NCBI RefSeq assembly: GCF_018131225.1
Contig: NZ_JAFCMM010000001.1
Span: 744,001-808,000 of the forward strand
Direction of reading: 5' to 3'
DNA length: 64,000 nucleotides
DNA from: Bradyrhizobium sp. U87765 SZCCT0048
GTDB lineage: Bacteria; Pseudomonadota; Alphaproteobacteria; Rhizobiales; Xanthobacteraceae
Positions within the stretch are counted from its first letter, which is position 1. Every line of letters starts with the position of its first letter. Under the pieces are notes generated by a model. That model searched no databases. It was not told where the DNA came from and saw only the letters and a program-made list of their open reading frames with translations. This document shows positions 51,846 to 61,864 of the stretch, piece after piece. The translations under genes and the position numbers were made by a program.

Positions 51846-52870
51846 TTGACGACTCCCTTCTGCCAGACCAGCAGGCGATCGCGCGCCTTGAACAGCAGTG
51901 TGATCGCACCGGAGCACAGCAGCGACATCACCAGCAGCGCCGCATACATGTTGGCGTAGGCGGCCCAGCCCTGCGCCCATTGCAGGTACCAGCCAAGCCC
52001 CGCCTTGACGCCCATCATCTCCGCGACCACCAGCACCGCGAACGAAGCGCCGAGCCCCATGAACAGGCCGACGAAGACATAAGGCAGCGCCGCGGGGATC
52101 GCGACCTTGAGGACGAGGAACGAGGGCTTCGCCCCCAGCGTGCGCGCGACGTCATAATAGGCCGTGCTGACGCTCGCGACCCCCGACCAGGTCAGCACCG
52201 TGACCGGAAAGCCGGTCGCGAGCGCGATCAGAAAGGTGCTGGCGCTCCAGCTGGAGGGAAAGCTGAAGAACGCGATCGGCAGCCACGCGGTTGCCGGAAG
52301 CGGTCCGATGAAACGCAGGATCGGATGGACCCAGTAGCCGACGCTGCGCGACCAGCCAATCGCCACGCCCGTGACGAAACCGGCCACGGCGCCGATGACA
52401 TAGCCGCCGAGCTGCAGCTTGACCGAGGCCCAGACGCTGGCGGCGAGCTTCGGCAGATCGTCGGTATAGACCTCGATGATCGCCTGCGGCGGCGGAAAGA
52501 ACGGCAGCGGCAGCCAGGCGAGCTTGGCGGTGGCGACTTCCCAGAGGGTCAGAAACAGGCCGAGCACGATGAACCAAGGCGCACGCTGGCGCAGGCCGTC
52601 GGTCCGCTCGAACCACACGGCGGCGACCGTGGCGACGCCGAGCAGCGCCGCGATCACGAAAGCCGCAACCGCCAGATCATGCGTGCGCGACCAGTCGCCG
52701 ACATCATCGCGCCACAGGCACGACCAGCCGAACGCGCCCCAGGCGAGCGCCGCGGCCACGCCGGCGCCGGCCACCGGCACGTGACGCCAGCCATGCGCCC
52801 GGGTGGCCGTCGCGGCCGCGCCGGACGGCGCGTGGTAAGGGACGTCGTCAGACGCCGAAAACGTCGACAT
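51839..52870 (-). CDS. ssuC: Sulfonate/nitrate/taurine-type ABC permease (SsuC)
   Basis: 343 residues from ATG 52870. The C-terminal ~250 residues are a standard SsuC/TauC permease (VWASVKLQLGGYVIGAVAGF, then the EAA-like YYDVARTLGAKPSFLVLKVAIP loop). About 100 N-terminal residues form two additional hydrophobic helices not usual in SsuC. Its start lies 23 bases inside the upstream binding-protein gene, so the two are translationally linked. Confidence 0.9.
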   Translation of the reverse strand: MSTFSASDDVPYHAPSGAAATATRAHGWRHVPVAGAGVAAALAWGAFGWSCLWRDDVGDWSRTHDLAVAAFVIAALLGVATVAAVWFERTDGLRQRAPWFIVLGLFLTLWEVATAKLAWLPLPFFPPPQAIIEVYTDDLPKLAASVWASVKLQLGGYVIGAVAGFVTGVAIGWSRSVGYWVHPILRFIGPLPATAWLPIAFFSFPSSWSASTFLIALATGFPVTVLTWSGVASVSTAYYDVARTLGAKPSFLVLKVAIPAALPYVFVGLFMGLGASFAVLVVAEMMGVKAGLGWYLQWAQGWAAYANMYAALLVMSLLCSGAITLLFKARDRLLVWQKGVVKW

Positions 52871-53933
52871 AGATCTTCTCCGCAAACCTGGCCGTGTCAG
52901 TCGAGGGCTTGAACACCGCGACACGCTTGAGATCGTCGGCGTAGGCCTTCAGCTCCTGCTTCAGCTCCGCGCCGACCGGATGATGGTGATGGGTGTGGTA
53001 GCGCACCATGCCCTCGAGATCGGCAAGGGTTGCCGCCTTCGGCGCATAGGGCAGGAACGACTTCGCCGCCTGCTCCGGATGGTGCGACGTGAAGGCGGCC
53101 GCATCGAGCAGCGCCTGGGTGACGGCGCGGGCAACCTGCGGCTCCTCGCGCACCAGGCTGCCGCGCAGGCCGACGATGCAGCAGGTCCTGTCCTTGTAGT
53201 CGCCGTCGAGATTGGAGGCGATTTCCTTGTAGGTGCCATCCTTGAGCCAGAGATAAGCCACCGGATCGGCCACCAGCACGGCCTGCACCTCGCCCTTCTC
53301 GACCGCGAGTTGCAGCAGATTGGACGGATACGGCCGCCAGTCGACCTCGGTGTTGGGGTCGATGCCGAGCTTGGACAGCTGGATCGAGAAGAAGTTCTTG
53401 TCGGGACCGGCGAGATCGCCGACGCCGACGGGCCGCCCCTTCAGATCGGCGAGGCCCTTGAGCGCGGAATCGGCGCGCGTCAGCACGCGCATGCAGCCGC
53501 CATGGGTGCCGGCGGCGATCTTGACGTCGAAGCCCTGCTCCAGCGGCTTCAGCCAGCGCAGCGCCATACCGAGCCCCGCATCGCTCTTGCCGGTTGCGAT
53601 CGCTTCCAGCAACTGATCGGTGGAGCCGCTGTAGTTGACGAGTTCGACGTCGAGATTGTGCTTCTGAAAGAAGCCCTGATCGATCGCCACCGGAAGCGGC
53701 GCGAGACAGACGGCGCCGGCATTCCATGACAGTTTCAGCTTGCGCGGCGCACCGCTGAGCGGCGCGGCGTCGGATGCAGTTCTGCAGATACCGTCCTGCG
53801 CGTCGAACGCCGTTCCACCAGATCGGGCTGGAAACGCCTGTGCGCCGAACACGCCAAGGGGCGCAGCGATAGCGGCTGCGCCCGCGCCTTGCAGCAGCGT
53901 GCGGCGATTGAACCGCCCGTGACCCATCGTCAT
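52848..53933 (-). CDS. Tat-exported SsuA/TauA-type substrate-binding protein
   Basis: 361 residues from ATG 53933, eight bases after GGGGAG. A Tat leader (N-R-R-T-L near residue 9, Ala-rich core) precedes about 40 low-complexity residues and then KLKLSWNAGAVCLAPLPVAI of the SsuA/NMT1 fold. GSTDQLLEAIATGKSDAG and HHHHPV near the end are notable. Adjacent to SsuC and SsuB, it should be their cognate binding protein; the other SsuA-like genes may serve related substrates. Confidence 0.87.
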   Translation of the reverse strand: MTMGHGRFNRRTLLQGAGAAAIAAPLGVFGAQAFPARSGGTAFDAQDGICRTASDAAPLSGAPRKLKLSWNAGAVCLAPLPVAIDQGFFQKHNLDVELVNYSGSTDQLLEAIATGKSDAGLGMALRWLKPLEQGFDVKIAAGTHGGCMRVLTRADSALKGLADLKGRPVGVGDLAGPDKNFFSIQLSKLGIDPNTEVDWRPYPSNLLQLAVEKGEVQAVLVADPVAYLWLKDGTYKEIASNLDGDYKDRTCCIVGLRGSLVREEPQVARAVTQALLDAAAFTSHHPEQAAKSFLPYAPKAATLADLEGMVRYHTHHHHPVGAELKQELKAYADDLKRVAVFKPSTDTARFAEKIYVDVFGV

Positions 53934-54330
53934 CAATTACTCTCCCCGCAAGACACAGAATCCCGCCCGCGCAGCGCACCCACGCTGCGCGTCGGAGCGA
54001 TCCGACATCGGCTTTCAAAATGGATTCAGGTGTCCGCCGCAGCCTGCCGGCGCGACGGTCGAAACATGCAGGCATGATGGTGCCGGACGCGCACGAGCGT
54101 CAATGAAATGGAATTTTGAAGTTCGCAGATCCCGGAGACATTCTCTCCCTCTCCGCATGGATCGAAGCGGCTGCGATTTCACGACGCACGCAACGTTCCA
54201 TACATGGCGCGTTTTCGAGACGAACCTTCCCGGCGCGCTGCATTCTTCGCACGGCCATTTTATTGACGAGCGGCATTTGCTGCGCCGAGCATATGTTCCC
54301 GATCCTGCATTCACGAAAGGCTGCATCTGC
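53934..54330. other. Divergent intergenic region between two sulfonate-binding-protein genes
   Basis: No gene was recognised in these 397 bases. An A+T-richer patch with TTTTATTGACGAGC around 54258-54271 may hold a promoter element for the gene at 54331, but the spacing to a -10 is not convincing. A CysB-type activator site would be expected for sulfur-starvation control; none was identified by eye. Confidence 0.35.
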
Positions 54331-55317
54331 ATGACGACGACCGAAACGATCTCCGCTTCCCTGCTGAAGGCCTTGCGCCGCCTGCGATCGATCGCGGTGG
54401 CGGCGACAGCCTGCGTCGTCGCGACATCAGCGTTCGCGCAGTCGCAGGTCACGCTGCGCGTCGGCGACCAGAAGGGTGGCAACCGCTCGCTGCTGGAGAT
54501 TGCAGGCCTTGCGAAGGACCTCCCCTACAAGATCGAATGGTCGGAGTTTCCGGCCGCCGCACCGATCCTGGAAGCCCTCAACGCCGGCGCGCTCGACGTC
54601 GGCTATACCGGCGACCTCTCCTTCCTGACGGTGTTCGCGGCCGGCGCTCCGATCAAGGCGATCGGCGGCACGCGTTCCGACGCCCACACCCAGGCGATTG
54701 TGGTACGCAAGGATTCGCCGATCCGCTCCGCTGCCGACCTCAAGGGCAGGAAGCTGGCCGGCACCCGCGGCGGCTGGGGCCAGTTCCTGATCTCCGCGAC
54801 GCTGGAGAAGGCGGGCTACAAGCTCGACGACGCCACCTTCGTGGCGCTCGGCCCGGTCGACGCCAAGACCGCGCTGCTCGCCGGGTCGGTCGACGCCTGG
54901 GCGGTCTGGGAGCCCTACATCTCCTATGCCGAACTCAAGGACAACGCGCGCGTCGTCGCCGACGGCGAAGGCCTGACGCCGACCATCACCTTCGTGGTCG
55001 CAACCGATGCCGCGATCGCCACCAAGCGCGCCGCGGTCGCCGACTTCCTGCAGCGGCTCAACAAGGCCCGCCTGTGGTCGCTCGACCACAACGCCGAATA
55101 CGCCCGCAGCACCGCCGAACTGACCAAGCTGCCGGAGGACGTGCTGGCCCGCGCCTACGCCGCCCAGCGCACCAGTCCGATCGCCATCGACGACACCGTG
55201 CAGCGGGAATTCCAGCAGGCTGCCGACCGTGCCACGCGCTATGGCCTGATCGGCCGGCAGGTCGACGTCGGCCCGGCGCTCGACCGCAGCTTCAACGCCG
55301 CTTCCGGCACGAACTGA
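54331..55317 (+). CDS. Aliphatic sulfonate ABC transporter substrate-binding protein (SsuA-like), copy 2
   Basis: 328 residues from ATG at 54331. Sec signal peptide (hydrophobic stretch about 16-33, SAFAQS) then QVTLRVGDQKGGNR. FPAAAPILEALNAGALDVGYTGD and GSVDAWAVWEPYISY mirror copy 1 at 47836, so the two are paralogues facing opposite directions at the two ends of the ssu block. No dedicated permease follows it; it probably shares SsuBC. Confidence 0.9.
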   Translation: MTTTETISASLLKALRRLRSIAVAATACVVATSAFAQSQVTLRVGDQKGGNRSLLEIAGLAKDLPYKIEWSEFPAAAPILEALNAGALDVGYTGDLSFLTVFAAGAPIKAIGGTRSDAHTQAIVVRKDSPIRSAADLKGRKLAGTRGGWGQFLISATLEKAGYKLDDATFVALGPVDAKTALLAGSVDAWAVWEPYISYAELKDNARVVADGEGLTPTITFVVATDAAIATKRAAVADFLQRLNKARLWSLDHNAEYARSTAELTKLPEDVLARAYAAQRTSPIAIDDTVQREFQQAADRATRYGLIGRQVDVGPALDRSFNAASGTN

Positions 55318-55466
55318 ACCAGCGCATCCCCGTGGCCGCCGCGAGGCGGCTGCGGGGAACGGATGGTTGACAGCGTGGAACAGGCGGGTCAATTTAGTAC
55401 GTATACGCACCTGTTTCGGCGGCCGTCCCTGCGAGCCGCGGCCCCTGAATAAGGACCCCGGACTCC

Positions 55467-56174
55467 ATGCCCGTCTTCTCCGCCGACCTGCTCGCCGAGC
55501 TCGCCACGCTCGACACCCCCACGGTCTGCAATGCTATCGAGCTGCTCGATCCCGCCCGCACGGGCCTCGGCTTCACCACCGAAGCGCTGCAGTGCCTCTA
55601 CCCGAGCCTCAAGCCGATGGTCGGCTATGCCCGCACCGCGACCTTTCGCTCGATGCAACCGCTCGCCGTGCCGCAGGCCGAGAAGAGCGCGCGCAACATG
55701 GCCTACTACACTTATATCGCGGAGGGCGGCCCGACGCCGTCGGTGTGCATCATCCAGGATCTCGACGGCTTCCGTGCCGGCTTCGGCGCGCTGTGGGGCG
55801 AGGTCAACACCCACATTCATCAGGGCTTCGGCTGCCTCGGCGTCGTTACCGACGGCAGCGTCCGCGACGTCGACGGCAACGCGCCGGGCTTCCAGATGCT
55901 GTGCAGCAAGGTGGTGCCGTCTCACGCGCACTACCACATCGTCGATTTCGGCCAGCCGGTGAACGTCGCCGGCATGTATGCCGAGCATGGCGACCTGATC
56001 CATGCCGACCGCCACGGCGCCGTCGTGATCCCCGAAGCGATCGCCGCCGAGATCCCGAAGACCGCGGCGCTGCTCGCCAAACGCGAGGCCGCGATCATCG
56101 CCGCCGCCAGGACCCCCGGCTTCAACGTTGAGATGCTCAGGAATGCCGTTGGCAACGCCCGCCAGATCCATTGA
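55467..56174 (+). CDS. RraA-fold aldolase/decarboxylase-like protein
   Basis: 235 residues; AAGGA upstream of the ATG. RraA fold with DGSVRDVDG (about 131-139) supplying the catalytic Arg and metal-binding Asp, and MYAEHGDLIHADRHGAVVIPEA. The family contains CHA/HMG aldolases and related hydro-lyases for 2-keto acids. It leads an operon with an amidohydrolase lactonase and a XylB-like dehydrogenase, so it may cleave a 2-keto-deoxy sugar acid; this is inference. Confidence 0.82.
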   Translation: MPVFSADLLAELATLDTPTVCNAIELLDPARTGLGFTTEALQCLYPSLKPMVGYARTATFRSMQPLAVPQAEKSARNMAYYTYIAEGGPTPSVCIIQDLDGFRAGFGALWGEVNTHIHQGFGCLGVVTDGSVRDVDGNAPGFQMLCSKVVPSHAHYHIVDFGQPVNVAGMYAEHGDLIHADRHGAVVIPEAIAAEIPKTAALLAKREAAIIAAARTPGFNVEMLRNAVGNARQIH

Positions 56175-57114
56175 GCCGGCGTCGCCGGCGGCCCGCATCC
56201 GCTTCATCGACGCGCATCATCATCTCTGGGACCCGGACACCGCGCCCTACCCGTGGATGGGCAGCGGAGCCCGCAAGTTCATGGGCGATACCACGCCGGT
56301 GTGCGGGCGCTATCTGCTCGCGGACTTCCGGCAGGAAGCATCTGCCGTCGACCTGATCGGATCGGTGCACCTGCAGTGCGGCCGCCAGCCGGGCGATCCG
56401 GTGGCGGAGACGGCATGGGTGGCGGCCCAGGCGCAGCGGGCCGGCTTCCCGATCGCCATCGTCGGCTTCTGCGACCTCGCCGACCCGGCCGCCGCCGATA
56501 TCCTGGCGCGGCATTCGGCTTTTCCTGCCTTCCGCGGCGTCCGTCACATGCTCAACTGGGGCGAGGACCAGCAGTACCGCCTGTGCGAGCGCAGCGACCT
56601 CATGGCCAACCCGTCGTGGCGGCGCGGCTTCGACGCCCTCGCCCGCCATGGCCTGTCGTTCGACCTCCAGGTCAACGCCTGGCAGCTCGCGGACGCCGCG
56701 GCACTCGCCCGCGCCTATCCAGACACCCGGATCATTCTCAACCACGCCGGGCTCCCGATAGACCGCAGCACCGAGGGCCTCGCGCGCTGGCGCGACGGCA
56801 TCGCCGCCCTCGCCGCCTGCCCGAATGTCGACGCCAAGATCTCCGGCCTCGGCATGACCGACCCGCAGTGGACGGAACAGAGCCTGCGGCCGATCGTCGA
56901 GACCGTCATCGCGGCATTCGGCGTCGAGCGCTGCATGTTCGGCTCGAACTTTCCGATCGATCGCCTTTACGCGCCGTATTCGCGGTATATGGAGGTTTAT
57001 CGGAGCCTGACCGCCGGCTTCAGCGCGGCAGCGCGCGACGCGCTGTTCTGGCGCACGGCGGCCCGGGCCTACCGTATCGACCTTCCGCCCGCCGCCACAG
57101 GACACCTTTCATGA
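56128..57114 (+). CDS. Amidohydrolase family 2 protein (COG3618 lactonase type)
   Basis: Up to 328 residues. The start is uncertain: ATG 56128 or ATG 56143 both lie inside the preceding gene and neither has a well-spaced ribosome site. Motifs: IDAHHHLWD, IILNHAG and CMFGSNFPIDRLY. Same subgroup as the gene at 1936-2826, with which it shares the GSNFPI variant. In context with an SDR sugar-dehydrogenase-like protein it would hydrolyse the resulting sugar lactone. Its stop overlaps the SDR start (ATGA). Confidence 0.83.
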   Translation: MRCSGMPLATPARSIEPASPAARIRFIDAHHHLWDPDTAPYPWMGSGARKFMGDTTPVCGRYLLADFRQEASAVDLIGSVHLQCGRQPGDPVAETAWVAAQAQRAGFPIAIVGFCDLADPAAADILARHSAFPAFRGVRHMLNWGEDQQYRLCERSDLMANPSWRRGFDALARHGLSFDLQVNAWQLADAAALARAYPDTRIILNHAGLPIDRSTEGLARWRDGIAALAACPNVDAKISGLGMTDPQWTEQSLRPIVETVIAAFGVERCMFGSNFPIDRLYAPYSRYMEVYRSLTAGFSAAARDALFWRTAARAYRIDLPPAATGHLS

Positions 57115-57878
57115 GCGACTTTGCCAGCTACCCGAGCCTCAAGGGGCGCAGCGTGTTCATCAGCGGCGGCGGCAGCGGCATCGGCGCCGAGCTGGTCACT
57201 CAATTCTGCGCCCAGGGCGCCCGCGTCGCGTTCATCGACGTCGCCGAGGAGGCGTCGCAGGCCCTGGTCGAGACCATCGGCCGCGCCGGCCATCCGGCGC
57301 CGGTCTTCATCAACTGCGACGTCACCGACATCGATGCCCTGCGCGCCGCGATCGTGCAGGCCGAAGCCGCCCATGGCGGCATCGACGTGCTCGTCAACAA
57401 CGCCGCCAACGACCAGCGCCACAAGCTCGCCGAACTGACGCCGGACGACTGGACACGCATCACCGATGTCAACGTTCGCCACCAGCTGTTCGCCATCCAG
57501 GCCGTGAGCGAGGGCATGCGCCGCCGCCGCCACGGCTCGATCATCAATTTCAGCTCGGTGACCTGGCTCAAGGGCACGCCGGGCCTGCCGGTCTATGTCG
57601 CCTCAAAAGCCGCGGTCGTCGGCCTGACGCGGGCGATGGCCCGCGAACTCGGCCCCGACGGCATCCGCGTCAATGTCATCCTGCCCGGCTGGATCATGAC
57701 CGAGCGCCAGGTGCGGCTGTGGCTGACCCCGGAGGGCGAAGCCCGGCTGATGCAGAACCAGTGCATTCCGGAAAAGCTCTATCCGCCGGACGTCGCGCGC
57801 ATGGCGCTGTTCCTCGCCGCCGACGACAGCCGCCTGATCACCGGCCAGAGCCTCGTGGTCGATGGCGGGGCGACGTAA
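57111..57878 (+). CDS. Short-chain dehydrogenase, D-xylose/sugar 1-dehydrogenase-like
   Basis: 255 residues from ATG at 57111. SDR features: GGGSGIG at 19-25, NNAAN at 96-100, catalytic Tyr162 and Lys166. YPSLKGRSVFISGGGSGIGA, NDQRHKLAE, and WLTPEGEARLMQNQC resemble Caulobacter D-xylose 1-dehydrogenase (XylB) as I recall it. It likely oxidises an aldose to the lactone, the substrate of the overlapping amidohydrolase gene. Confidence 0.85.
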   Translation: MSDFASYPSLKGRSVFISGGGSGIGAELVTQFCAQGARVAFIDVAEEASQALVETIGRAGHPAPVFINCDVTDIDALRAAIVQAEAAHGGIDVLVNNAANDQRHKLAELTPDDWTRITDVNVRHQLFAIQAVSEGMRRRRHGSIINFSSVTWLKGTPGLPVYVASKAAVVGLTRAMARELGPDGIRVNVILPGWIMTERQVRLWLTPEGEARLMQNQCIPEKLYPPDVARMALFLAADDSRLITGQSLVVDGGAT

Positions 57879-57898
57879 GCCCGAGCCGCAACGCATCG

Positions 57899-58045
57899 GC
57901 CTCATGGTTCGAGACGCGCAGCTCCGCTGAGCTCCTCACCATGAGGAGAAGCGGTCGACTCCCACCTATTCGGCAGACTTTTCCGCTGAACGACTTTTCT
58001 CCTCATCCTGAGGAGCGGCTCCGCCGCGTCTCGAAGGATGAGGCC
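57899..58045. repeat. Dispersed repeat, family A, with modules in swapped order
   Basis: The right module (CCTCATGG...CCATGAGG) occupies 57899-57948 and the left module (CCTCATCCT...AGGATGAGG) 57998-58045, the reverse of the order in copies 1-3, with 49 unrelated bases between. Shows that the two modules can move or survive independently. Lies between convergent genes. Confidence 0.72.
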
Positions 58046-58066
58046 CACCTCGCGAAGTTGGCGCCG

Positions 58067-59058
58067 CTACCCCGCCTGCGCAACCAGTTCCTGTGCGCGG
58101 TGACAGGCGGCGAAGTGGCCGTCGCCGCGATCGGTCGGCTCAGGACGTGTCTGGCGGCAGAGGTCGATGGCCAGCGGACAGCGTGGATGGAAGGTGCAGC
58201 CGGGCGGCGGCGACACCGGGCTCGGCAATTCGCCATAGATATCGTCGGCGCGGCGCGGCGCCGTGGGGTCGGCGACCGGAATGGCCTCGAGCAACGCCCG
58301 CGTATAGGGATGGGACGGCGCGCGGAAAATGCGCTCCACCGGCCCGATCTCGACGATGCGGCCGAGATAGACCACGGCGACGCGATCGCAGACATGCTCG
58401 ATCACCGCGAGATCGTGCGAGATCAGGATATAGCTCAGGCCCATCTCATCACGCAGGTCGCCGAGCAGGTTGAGGATCTGGGCCCGCACCGAGACGTCGA
58501 GCGCGCTGACCGGCTCGTCGGCGAGCACCACGCTGGGATTGAGCGCGAGCGCCCGGGCGATGCCGATGCGCTGGCGCTGGCCGCCGGAGAACTGGTGCGG
58601 ATAGTTGTCGCCCTGCGCCGCCGACAGCCCGACCTTGGCGAGCAGCCAGTCGACCCGCTCCTCCGCCTCCTTGCGGCCGAGCGGCGACAACGCGTCGAGC
58701 GGCTCGCGCACCAGGTCGCGGACGCGCTCGCGCGGATCGAGCGAGGCATACGGATCCTGGAAGACGATCTGAATGTCCTTGCGGATGCGGCGCAGCGCCT
58801 CGCCGTGCAGATGGGTGATGTCGCGGCCGTTCAGCGTGATGCTGCCGGCATGCGGTTCGGCGAGCCGCATCACGGTGCGCGCCAGCGTGGTCTTGCCGCA
58901 GCCGCTCTCGCCGACGATACCCAGCGTTTCGCCCTTCGCCAGCGAAAAGGAGATGCCGTTGACCGCATGCACCCAGTGCTGGGGCGCGAACAGCGAGCGC
59001 CGGCGTACCGGGTAGCGCACCACGAGATCGCGGACCTCGAGAACGTTGTCGGCGGAGG

Positions 59059-59062
<4 letters not shown>
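58067..59062 (-). CDS. Dipeptide/oligopeptide-type ABC ATPase (DppF/OppF)
   Basis: 331 residues; its start overlaps the previous ATPase stop by four bases. Walker A GESGCGKT, signature [15 protein letters not shown], Walker [15 protein letters not shown], and the C-terminal oligopeptide motif ([20 protein letters not shown]). Second ATPase of the importer. Converges with the SDR operon across a repeat. Confidence 0.93.
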
Positions 59063-60039
<977 letters not shown>

Positions 60040-60049
60040 GGCCGCAACC

Positions 60050-60880
60050 TCACATGCCGACGCCGCGCAGGCGCGGATCGAGGATGTCCCGCAGCGCATC
60101 GCCGAGCAGGTTGAAGCCGACAAGGGTCAGCGTCAGCATCAAGCCGGGAAAGGTCGTCAGCCACGGCGCGCCGATGATATTGGTGCGGCCCTCCGCCAGC
60201 ATGTTACCCCACGACGGATCCGGCGGATTGACGCCGACGCCGAGGAACGACAGCCCGGCCTCGACCAGGATGGCGTTGGCGGTGAACACCGTGCAGGTGA
60301 CGATGATCTGCGCCGACGCGTTGGGCAGGATGTGGCGCCAGATAATGGCGACATCGCGCTGGCCGGACGCCCGCGCCGCCTCGATGTAGTCGAGTTCGCG
60401 CAGCCCCAGCGTCTCGCCGCGCACGACCCGGGCAAAGCGCGGAATGAACAGCAGGCTGATGGTCAGCACCAGGTTGACAAGGCTGCTGCCGAGCGCCGCG
60501 ACCATGGCGAGCGCCAGCACCACGATGGGAAAGCTCAGGAGAATGTCCATCGGACGCATCAGCAGCGTATCGATCCAGCCGCGGAAATAGCCGGCCATCA
60601 CTCCGATGGCAGAGCCGATGACGCAGCCGGTCGCAACGCTGGAGAGCGCAATCAGCAGCGACGGCCGCGCGCCCCAGATCACCCGCGACAGCACGTCCCG
60701 GCCGAAGAAGTCCGTGCCCATCCAATTGGCGAGCGACGGCGCCTCGCTGCCGCCGCCCGCCCCGATTGCCAGCGGATCATAGGGCGCGATCCAGGGCGCC
60801 AGCAGCGCCACCAGCACCATCGCCAGCACGATGCAGCCGCCGGTCACGGCCTTGCCGTTCGAGAGCAGACGGGCGGGCAT
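60050..60880 (-). CDS. Dipeptide-type ABC permease (DppC)
   Basis: 276 residues from ATG 60880, which overlaps the DppB stop by one base (TAATG). [11 protein letters not shown] and [27 protein letters not shown] are typical DppC N-terminal segments; the EAA loop is [20 protein letters not shown]. The frame is open farther upstream through dppB, but that extension is not coding. Confidence 0.92.
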   Translation of the reverse strand: MPARLLSNGKAVTGGCIVLAMVLVALLAPWIAPYDPLAIGAGGGSEAPSLANWMGTDFFGRDVLSRVIWGARPSLLIALSSVATGCVIGSAIGVMAGYFRGWIDTLLMRPMDILLSFPIVVLALAMVAALGSSLVNLVLTISLLFIPRFARVVRGETLGLRELDYIEAARASGQRDVAIIWRHILPNASAQIIVTCTVFTANAILVEAGLSFLGVGVNPPDPSWGNMLAEGRTNIIGAPWLTTFPGLMLTLTLVGFNLLGDALRDILDPRLRGVGM

Positions 60881-61815
60881 TACAGACGGATCCGCGGATT
60901 GAGAACGGTGTAGAGCATGTCGGTCAGCAGGGTCGTGAGAATGAACAGGCCGGCGAACACCGCCACCGATGCCTGCACCTGGGGATAGTCGCGCTGCAGG
61001 ATGGCGTCCCACACCATGGTGCCCGCACCGGTGCGGCCGAACACCACCTCGACGATCACCGCGCCGCCGAGCAACTGGCCCACGGTGAGGCCGAGCACGG
61101 TGACGACCGAAAGCAGCGCGTTGCGCAGGGCGTGGCGGACGATCACGACACTTTCGCTCAAGCCCTTGGCGCGCGCGGTGCGGATATAGTCGCGACTCAG
61201 CACCTCCAGCATGCTGGAGCGCGTCAGGCGCGTGGTCAGCCCGAGAAAGCCGGCAGCCAGTGTCACCGCCGGCAGGATCAGATGGACGGCCTGGTCGAGC
61301 ATATCGCCGGGCTCGCCATTGCCATAGATCGGCAGCCAGCCCAGCCAGTAGGAGAACACCAGCAGCAGGATCAGGCCGAGCCAGAACTGCGGCATCGACA
61401 TCAGCAGGAACACGGTGACGGAAACGCCGTAGTCGAGCGCGGTGTTGCGCTTCACGGCGCTGATGACCCCTGCCGGAATGCTGATGGCGATGATCACCAC
61501 GATGGATGCCGCGCACAGCAGCAGCGTCGACGGCAGAACCTCGAGGATGCGTCCGACCACGGGTTCATGAGTGGCGAGCGACAGCCCCCAGTTGCCGGTG
61601 ACGAAATCCCTGAGGAAGATGACGTACTGGGTGAGCAGCGAGCGGTCGAGGCCGAGGTCGTGGCGCAGCCGCGCGAGGTCCGCCGCGGTCGCGTCGGTGC
61701 CGAGCATGACCTGGGCGGGATCGCCCGGGATCATGCGGATCAGCAGGAAAAGCACCGTCATCACGCCGAGCAGCGTGGGGACGGCCTGCAGCAGGAGGCG
61801 GCCGACGCTTCTCAC
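60880..61815 (-). CDS. Dipeptide-type ABC permease (DppB)
   Basis: 311 residues from GTG at 61815. [15 protein letters not shown] near residue 25 and [24 protein letters not shown] as EAA loop identify DppB/OppB. Six membrane helices. Fifty bases after the binding-protein gene. Confidence 0.92.
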   Translation of the reverse strand: MRSVGRLLLQAVPTLLGVMTVLFLLIRMIPGDPAQVMLGTDATAADLARLRHDLGLDRSLLTQYVIFLRDFVTGNWGLSLATHEPVVGRILEVLPSTLLLCAASIVVIIAISIPAGVISAVKRNTALDYGVSVTVFLLMSMPQFWLGLILLLVFSYWLGWLPIYGNGEPGDMLDQAVHLILPAVTLAAGFLGLTTRLTRSSMLEVLSRDYIRTARAKGLSESVVIVRHALRNALLSVVTVLGLTVGQLLGGAVIVEVVFGRTGAGTMVWDAILQRDYPQVQASVAVFAGLFILTTLLTDMLYTVLNPRIRL

Positions 61816-61864
61816 GTCTCACCCCGGCCGGCCGGTCCGCGACAACGACACCCGCACACCCGCG

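Noticed and set aside
56253..57878. A 541-codon frame suggesting an N-terminal extension of the SDR
   Set aside because: The extension overlaps the amidohydrolase gene in another frame; ATG 57111 has AGGA and an ATGA overlap.
60050..61516. An extended dppC frame of 488 codons
   Set aside because: The N-terminal half is antisense-like noise overlapping dppB; ATG 60880 with the TAATG overlap gives a normal DppC.
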